A DNA stretch of 10,791 nucleotides, taken from contig SXTL01000085.1 of the NCBI GenBank assembly GCA_005790965.1, forward strand, positions 1-10,791, in the 5' to 3' direction. The DNA is from Burkholderiales bacterium (GTDB lineage Bacteria > Pseudomonadota > Gammaproteobacteria > Burkholderiales > Thiobacillaceae). Of the stretch, positions 6,068-10,791 are shown piece after piece. The first letter of the stretch is position 1, and the number at the start of each line of letters is the position of its first letter. Position numbers and translations under genes: made by a program. The notes under the pieces are model-generated. The model was given only the letters and a program-made list of their open reading frames with translations, was not told where the DNA came from and ran no database searches.

Positions 6068-7953
6068 GCCACCCGTCCCTCTCCGGCCCGCCGTTTCAGA
6101 TAGACCTGCAACACCGAGACGGCCGCCGGCGTGACCCCGGAAATCCGGGTGGCCTGCCCCAGCGTCGCCGGCCGTAACTGGTTCAGCTTCTGCCGCACCT
6201 CGATCGACAGACCGTGAATTTTTCCGTAGTCGATGTCGTCCGGAAGGCGCGCCTCTTCCTGCAACCGGCCCCGCTCAACATCTTCCCGTTGCCGTTCAAC
6301 ATATCCTGCGTACTTGGCCTCAATCTCCAGTTGCTCGATGACGACCGGGTCTTGCACGGCTGGCCCAACACCTGGCCACGTCATCAGATCCTCATAGCGC
6401 ACAGCCGGGCGGCGCAAGAGCGCAAAAAGGTTGTACTCGTGATCAATCGCTTGGCCCAACACCCGCTCGGCCTCGGGCCCCGGCAGGATGGCCGGATTGA
6501 CCCAGGTAGACTTCAGCCGCTCCGTCTCTTGCGCAACGGCATCGCGCTTACGCGAGTAGACTTCCCAACGCTCGTCATCAACGATACCCATGCGCCGACC
6601 CGCTTCCGTAAGGCGTAGATCTGCGTTGTCTTCACGCAGCAATAAGCGATATTCAGCCCGACTGGTAAACATCCGGTAGGGCTCTTGCACGCCACGCGTG
6701 GTCAGATCGTCTACCATCACCCCAATGTAGGCCTCATCGCGCCGCGGCCACCAGGCCGCCTCGTCACGAACCTGACGAGCGGCATTCAGGCCCGCCAACA
6801 AACCCTGGGCTGCGGCCTCCTCGTAACCCGTCGTGCCATTGATTTGCCCAGCAAAAAACAACCCGGCAATGGCCTGCGTCTCTAAACTAGGCTGCAAGCC
6901 TCGCGGATCATAGTAATCGTATTCAATGGCATAGCCCGGGCGAAGGATATGGGCGTTCTCCAAGCCCCGGATCGAATGCACCAAATCGAGCTGCACATCG
7001 AACGGCAAACTGGTCGAGATCCCGTTGGGATAAACCTCATTCGTCTCCAGGCCCTCGGGTTCAAGAAAAATTGGGTGTCCATCCTTGCCCGCAAAGCGCG
7101 TTATCTTGTCCTCGATGGATGGACAGTAACGCGGGCCCACCCCCTCAATCACCCCAGTGTAGAGCGGTGAACGGTCCAAACCGGCGCGGATAATGTCGTG
7201 TGTTCGCGCGTTGGTATGGGTCATCCAGCAGGGTAATTGGCGAGGATGCTGGGCACGCTTGCCGATAAAGGAGAACACCGGTTCTGGGGTATCGCCCGGC
7301 TGCTCCTGCAAGACAGCAAAGTCAATGCTGCGCCCGTCGATACGTGGTGGGGTACCCGTTTTCAAGCGGCCTACTGGCAAGGCCAGCTCCTTCAGGCGCG
7401 CCGCCAACGATAAGGCCGGTGGGTCCCCAAGGCGCCCCGCCTGAAAGCGCTCCAACCCCACATGAATCAAACCATCCAGAAAAGTGCCTGTAGTCAGCAC
7501 CACCGCCCGAGCCCGGAAGATCACCCCCAACTGGGTACGCACGCCGGCGACTCGGTCGCCCTCCAACACGAGGTCATCGACGGCCTGCTGAAACAAAGTC
7601 AAACACGCTTGACCCTCCAGGCGACTACGAATAGCCCGTTTGTACAACACCCTATCTGCTTGCGCCCGTGTGGCGCGAACGGCGGGCCCCTTGCTGGCGT
7701 TAAGCGTGCGAAACTGGATCCCGGCCGAATCTGTCGCGAGGGCCATAGCGCCGCCTAAGGCGTCCAATTCGCGAACCAAATGTCCCTTACCAATGCCGCC
7801 AATGGATGGATTGCAGGACATCGCGCCCAGCGTATCGATGTTGTGTGTCAACAGCAGGGTCTCGCAGCCCAGGCGAGCGCTGACCAAGGCCGCCTCCGTG
7901 CCAGCATGGCCGCCGCCCACTACAATGACATCAAAATTTTTGGGGAAATCCAT
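6064..7953 (-). CDS. mnmG: tRNA uridine 5-carboxymethylaminomethyl modification enzyme, FAD subunit MnmG
   Basis: FAD-dependent partner of MnmE; the complex installs (c)mnm5 groups at U34 of tRNAs reading split-box codons. From the ATG at 7951-7953 the protein is 629 residues, the same as E. coli MnmG. GGAGG five bases upstream supports this start; a TTG four codons earlier overlaps that site and is rejected. The FAD dinucleotide loop VVGGGHAGTEAA is at 11-22. The two cysteines reported as important in E. coli are present as C47 (SCNPS) and C277 (RYCPSIEDKI). Other family blocks are GTFLDGLIHVG (156-166), RPGYAIEYDY (338-347), FAGQINGTTGYEEAAAQG (367-384) and MFTSRAEYRLLLREDNAD (428-445). It is the first gene of the mnmG-rsmG-parA-parB operon. 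Confidence 0.97.
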   Translation of the reverse strand: MDFPKNFDVIVVGGGHAGTEAALVSARLGCETLLLTHNIDTLGAMSCNPSIGGIGKGHLVRELDALGGAMALATDSAGIQFRTLNASKGPAVRATRAQADRVLYKRAIRSRLEGQACLTLFQQAVDDLVLEGDRVAGVRTQLGVIFRARAVVLTTGTFLDGLIHVGLERFQAGRLGDPPALSLAARLKELALPVGRLKTGTPPRIDGRSIDFAVLQEQPGDTPEPVFSFIGKRAQHPRQLPCWMTHTNARTHDIIRAGLDRSPLYTGVIEGVGPRYCPSIEDKITRFAGKDGHPIFLEPEGLETNEVYPNGISTSLPFDVQLDLVHSIRGLENAHILRPGYAIEYDYYDPRGLQPSLETQAIAGLFFAGQINGTTGYEEAAAQGLLAGLNAARQVRDEAAWWPRRDEAYIGVMVDDLTTRGVQEPYRMFTSRAEYRLLLREDNADLRLTEAGRRMGIVDDERWEVYSRKRDAVAQETERLKSTWVNPAILPGPEAERVLGQAIDHEYNLFALLRRPAVRYEDLMTWPGVGPAVQDPVVIEQLEIEAKYAGYVERQREDVERGRLQEEARLPDDIDYGKIHGLSIEVRQKLNQLRPATLGQATRISGVTPAAVSVLQVYLKRRAGEGRVA

Positions 7954-7958
7954 CGCTG

Positions 7959-7983
7959 CCTCCAAGGGGTGGCGATCATACCA
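7959..7983 (-). promoter_or_regulatory. Candidate extended -10 promoter and ribosome-binding site of mnmG
   Basis: On the minus strand TGGTATGAT (7975-7983) fits the extended -10 pattern TGnTATAAT with one mismatch, and no good -35 hexamer is present, as is common for extended -10 promoters. Transcription would start near 7968, leaving a leader of about 15 bases that still contains the GGAGG site (7959-7963) for the mnmG ATG. The spacing is self-consistent, but the call is by eye. Confidence 0.45.
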
Positions 7984-8000
7984 TCAGCTGCCGGAGACTA

Positions 8001-8022
8001 GCACCCGGAAGCATCCGGGCGC
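8001..8022. repeat. GC-rich hairpin in the mnmG upstream region
   Basis: CCCGGA and TCCGGG flank a four-base loop (8004-8019). On the minus-strand transcript the stem extends to nine pairs including one G-U. It sits about 120 bases past the ABC exporter stop and about 20 bases upstream of the candidate -10 of mnmG. There is no U-tract after it, so an intrinsic terminator for the exporter gene is not well supported. It could instead be an RNA end-stabilising stem or a protein site. Confidence 0.4.
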
Positions 8023-8125
8023 GCCATGCAGGCCCACCATGTATCGTTCTGCGACGAATTGGGCGCCTCTAAATCAATAGCGGCGAGGCGCAGCGTCACC
8101 CGAATGGCGCATTTTGGCGAGGCCA

Positions 8126-8141
8126 TGTTTCACATGAAACA
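8126..8141. promoter_or_regulatory. parS: parS centromere-like site (ParB-binding), one mismatch from consensus
   Basis: TGTTTCACATGAAACA matches the well-known Spo0J/ParB 16-mer TGTTTCACGTGAAACA at 15 of 16 positions; the only change is G to A at 8134 in the centre. The two outer arms are perfect inverted repeats and extend by one further pair (8125 and 8142). It lies one base beyond the ABC exporter stop, in the intergenic gap and outside any gene. The parA and parB genes that would use it lie 2.7-4.3 kb downstream, the standard arrangement of origin-proximal parS sites. I saw no second copy in the window. Confidence 0.82.
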
Positions 8142-8142
8142 T

Positions 8143-9927
8143 TCAATGCTCACCGTACAATTTTCGGTATAAGCCACCCCGGAGAAGCAGGCTTTCATGA
8201 TCGCCCTCCTCGACGATGCGCCCACTTTCGAAAACCAGGATGCGATCCGCCTGTCGCACCGCCGACAACCGGTGGGCAATAATCAGGGTGGTTCGCCCGC
8301 GCAGAAAGTTGGCCATGGCGCGATGTACGGCGCGTTCCGTTTCAGTATCCAGAGCCGAAGTGGCCTCATCAAGAATGACAACCTTGGGGTCCGTCAAAAC
8401 CATGCGCGCAATGGCCAAGCGTTGCCGTTGCCCACCAGAAAGCCGCACCCCATTGCGTCCCACGAGGGTTTCCAGACCTTGCGGCAAGTCGGCAATGAAG
8501 GTTTTCAGTTGCGCCACCTCAAGAGCACGCCATAAGGCCGCCTCCGGGTATGGGCGTCCCATAGACAGGTTTTCCTGCACGCTCGCGTTGAACAGAACCG
8601 GGTGCTGCAAGACCACGCCGACATGTTCACGCACTGCATCCCAGCCGATATCGGCCACCGCCACTCCGCCATAGCGGATCTCACCCGTACTCAGCGGGTA
8701 GAGGCCCAGCAAGGCTTGAACCAGAGTCGATTTGCCACCCCCCGAAGCCCCCACCAAAGCCACCTTCTCTCCAGGGGCCACGCTCAGGGTCACCCCGTCG
8801 AGAATGGCCTCGCCTTCGCCGTAAGCAAAGCGAATGTCGCTCAGGGACAGATCTACCGTCACCTGCCCGGCAAACGGATCCGCCTTGGCGCGCTTCGGCT
8901 CGAGTGAGGCCTGCACCTCAGGTCCGCCCAGCGCCATCAACTCATTCAGGCGCCCGATGGCCGCATTAGCGGCATGGCCACTGTACTGAATATTCACAAT
9001 CTCCTGAACCGGCCCCATCATGAACCAAAGATAACCAAATACGGCCAGCATCTCACCAATGCCAAGGCCCGAGTACACCACCATCAGCATCGCAATGGCG
9101 CGAAAGACATCAAAGCCGATCAGGAAAACAAACATCGAAATGCGCCCCATGGCATCCGACTGCCACGCAAAATCAGCGGCATGGCGGCGAATATCCGCCG
9201 CCCTGTCGATCACCCGCTGTAGATAATGGCGCTCCCGATTCATGGCGCGGATCTGGGCCATCGCCTCGAGAGTCTCGGTTAAGGCCTCCTGAAAGGCCTC
9301 GAAGGCTTGGTTCTCGTGTCTTTTGAGGCGCTTAACCTGCTTGCCAAGGCGCGTCGAAAAGAGAATTACCACAGGGTTTAAAAACAGGATGATCAGCGCG
9401 AGTTGCCAATGCATCCAAAGTAGAATGCCGGCCACACCAATCAAGGACAGGGCGGCGACCAAAAACCCCGATACCGTTGCGCCAAGAAAGGTGTCAATGG
9501 CATTGATGTCCGTTACAAAATGTGAAGTTACCCGCCCCGCTCCCAGAGTTTCATATTCCGACAACAACACACGCCCCATATGCCGCAACAGGCGCTCGCG
9601 CAGCGTAAATACCACCGCCTTTGAGGCCAGCGAAAACACCCGTGCCTGCCAGACATTCAGGACGATGGCGATCAGGCGCAAGCCGACGGTCAACGCCAAG
9701 GCGGCCAGAACGAACAAGACGGGGCCATGCCATGCCACCGGAAAAAAAGGTCCTGTGGCTGCGATAAATGAACCGGGCTTGTGGAGCAGAATTTCGTCCA
9801 CCAGGATGGGCAAAAAAAGCGGGACTGGAACGGCGGCGGCAACCGCGAGCAGAGCCGCCAGATTGCCCGTCAAAAGCGCCTTCCGGTGCGTTAACAGCTC
9901 GCTCAGGATGCCTCGCCAGGTCAGCAT
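8143..9927 (-). CDS. MsbA-type ABC exporter half-transporter (permease-ATPase fusion)
   Basis: Inner-membrane type IV ABC exporter subunit expected to act as a dimer; the substrate is not evident. From the ATG at 9925-9927 it is 594 residues, normal for the family, with AGAGG about nine bases upstream. An in-frame TTG at 9969 would overlap the mnmE end and is less likely. The N-terminal half holds about six membrane segments (around 20-45, 68-92, 145-165, 167-190, 262-285 and 287-306). The ATPase domain has Walker A GASGGGKST (393-401), Q-loop Q441, signature LSGGQ (496-500), Walker B VVILDEA (516-522) and switch H552 in IIAHRLS, all intact. It could export lipid, lipid A core or a drug-like compound, but no residue decides this. 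It starts 31 bases after mnmE, so it is probably co-transcribed with it. Confidence 0.92.
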   Translation of the reverse strand: MLTWRGILSELLTHRKALLTGNLAALLAVAAAVPVPLFLPILVDEILLHKPGSFIAATGPFFPVAWHGPVLFVLAALALTVGLRLIAIVLNVWQARVFSLASKAVVFTLRERLLRHMGRVLLSEYETLGAGRVTSHFVTDINAIDTFLGATVSGFLVAALSLIGVAGILLWMHWQLALIILFLNPVVILFSTRLGKQVKRLKRHENQAFEAFQEALTETLEAMAQIRAMNRERHYLQRVIDRAADIRRHAADFAWQSDAMGRISMFVFLIGFDVFRAIAMLMVVYSGLGIGEMLAVFGYLWFMMGPVQEIVNIQYSGHAANAAIGRLNELMALGGPEVQASLEPKRAKADPFAGQVTVDLSLSDIRFAYGEGEAILDGVTLSVAPGEKVALVGASGGGKSTLVQALLGLYPLSTGEIRYGGVAVADIGWDAVREHVGVVLQHPVLFNASVQENLSMGRPYPEAALWRALEVAQLKTFIADLPQGLETLVGRNGVRLSGGQRQRLAIARMVLTDPKVVILDEATSALDTETERAVHRAMANFLRGRTTLIIAHRLSAVRQADRILVFESGRIVEEGDHESLLLRGGLYRKLYGEH

Positions 9928-9958
9928 TGCAGCGGCCTCTTTGTGCCCATTGAGCGTG

Positions 9959-10791
9959 TTATTTGCCAATGCAGAAACGCCCGAAGATCTCGCCTAATAA
10001 ATCATCCGCACCAAACTCTCCGGTGATCTCAGACAAAGCTCCCTGCGCAAGACGCAATTCTTCAGCCAGCAATTCCAAAGCGACGCGGGCCGCCGCCTCA
10101 GCCTGCTGCAAATGCACCGCTGCCCGGCGGATAGCCTCTATATGCCGCTGGCGGGCGAGAAAGGCTCCGGAGGCCTGCGTTTGCCAGCCCGCCAAGGCCA
10201 GCAAGCGTTCGCGCAGCAGCGCTAGGCCCTGACCGTGTTTGGCAGAGAGCCAGATTTCCGCCCCCTCCTCGGACTGCCGGGGGGCTCCCGCCGTTAGATC
10301 AATCTTGTTATGGATCGTCAACCGCGGGATGGCGGGCATCCGCTCCAAAATGGCCGCCTCATCTTGCCCCACGCCGTGCTGTGCATCCACCAGCAAGATC
10401 GCCACATCGGCCTTGGCCAGAGCCGCCCAAGTCCTGGCGATGCCAATCTGTTCTACCGGATCACGCGTATCGCGCAAACCCGCTGTATCGATGACATGAA
10501 GCGGCACGCCCTCAATCTGGATCGCTTCCTTGACCGTATCGCGCGTCGTCCCCGCCACCTCCGTGACGATGGCGGCCTCATATCCAGCCAGGGCGTTCAA
10601 CAGGCTGGACTTGCCCACATTGGGCTGGCCGATCAGAACCACATTGAGGCCCTCCCGGAGCAGAGCGCCCTGGCGCGCCTCTTTCAGAACATTGGCCAAG
10701 CGGGCCCGTAACGCGGCTAATCGTGCAAAGGCCTGGGCCCGCTCCAGAAAATCAATCTCTTCTTCCGGAAAATCCAGGGTGGCCTCCACCA
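9959..10791 (-). CDS. mnmE: tRNA modification GTPase MnmE, partial (N-terminus beyond window)
   Basis: The GTPase partner of MnmG in wobble-uridine modification. About 277 C-terminal residues are present; the frame continues past the right edge, and the first visible residues VEATLDFPEEEIDFL correspond to an internal part of the E. coli protein. The missing part is the N-terminal formyl-tetrahydrofolate-binding domain. Counting from the Val codon at 10787-10789, the inserted G domain has G1 GQPNVGKS (54-61), the potassium-dependent AGTTRDT loop (79-85), G3 DTAGL (101-105) and G4 NKID (161-164). The C-terminus ends in FCIGK (272-276), with the conserved cysteine of the family. The stop TAA is at 9959-9961. 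Nothing is broken in the visible part. Confidence 0.96.
   Translation of the reverse strand, partial: VEATLDFPEEEIDFLERAQAFARLAALRARLANVLKEARQGALLREGLNVVLIGQPNVGKSSLLNALAGYEAAIVTEVAGTTRDTVKEAIQIEGVPLHVIDTAGLRDTRDPVEQIGIARTWAALAKADVAILLVDAQHGVGQDEAAILERMPAIPRLTIHNKIDLTAGAPRQSEEGAEIWLSAKHGQGLALLRERLLALAGWQTQASGAFLARQRHIEAIRRAAVHLQQAEAAARVALELLAEELRLAQGALSEITGEFGADDLLGEIFGRFCIGK

Noticed and set aside
7954..7965. TTG start of mnmG four codons upstream
   Set aside because: It overlaps the GGAGG ribosome-binding site of the ATG at 7951-7953, and the ATG start gives exactly the E. coli length and residue numbering (C47, C277).
7954..8142. oriC in the mnmG upstream gap
   Set aside because: No DnaA-box (TTATNCACA-like) cluster or AT-rich unwinding element is visible; the gap is short and GC-rich.
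9928..9969. TTG start for the ABC exporter overlapping the mnmE end
   Set aside because: The added 14 residues are hydrophilic and unlike the family. The internal ATG is followed at once by normal exporter sequence and has an AGAGG site.
9323..9997. 224-codon plus-strand open frame opposite the exporter and mnmE end
   Set aside because: The composition (Arg/Ser/Thr/Ala-rich, no domain) is that of an antisense shadow, and it lies across two real genes.

Overview
The window is a proteobacterial chromosomal segment, most like the Gammaproteobacteria/Acidithiobacillia, in which every recognisable gene lies on the minus strand. Transcription therefore runs from right (10791) to left (1). G+C is high (about 60-65% in the lines counted by hand), gene packing is tight, and the order mnmE - [ABC exporter] - mnmG - rsmG - parA - parB - atpI-B-E-F-H-A is the usual neighbourhood of the replication origin in this group. 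The genus cannot be fixed from the sequence alone. No oriC, dnaA, DnaA-box cluster, tRNA, rRNA, CRISPR array or insertion sequence was seen.

Right part (9959-10791): the C-terminal two thirds of mnmE (tRNA U34-modifying GTPase), cut by the window edge. After it comes an MsbA-type ABC exporter half-transporter (8143-9927), placed between mnmE and its functional partner mnmG. A 189-bp intergenic gap (7954-8142) holds a near-consensus chromosomal parS site, a strong GC hairpin and a candidate extended -10 promoter for the next operon.

Middle (3833-7953): mnmG, rsmG, parA and parB overlap end to end by 1-8 bases and look like one operon. MnmG works with MnmE on tRNA wobble uridines, RsmG methylates 16S rRNA, and ParA/ParB segregate the replicated origin by acting on parS sites such as the one at 8126-8141.

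Left part (1-3746): after an 86-bp gap with a candidate promoter, the F1Fo ATP synthase operon begins (atpI, atpB, atpE, atpF, atpH, atpA). The atpA gene runs off the left edge after 376 codons.

The main anomaly is in atpA. The first ~170 codons are ordinary proteobacterial alpha subunit. From about the Walker A motif (603-653) to the window edge, the protein has the substitutions and two short insertions typical of Bacteroidota alpha subunits, and G+C drops from about 65% to about 45% next to the switch. The reading frame stays open. This is either an in-frame recombination event or, more likely, a chimeric assembly joined at the conserved P-loop. Apart from this and the variant parS, the region is ordinary housekeeping sequence, and I see no previously undescribed system.
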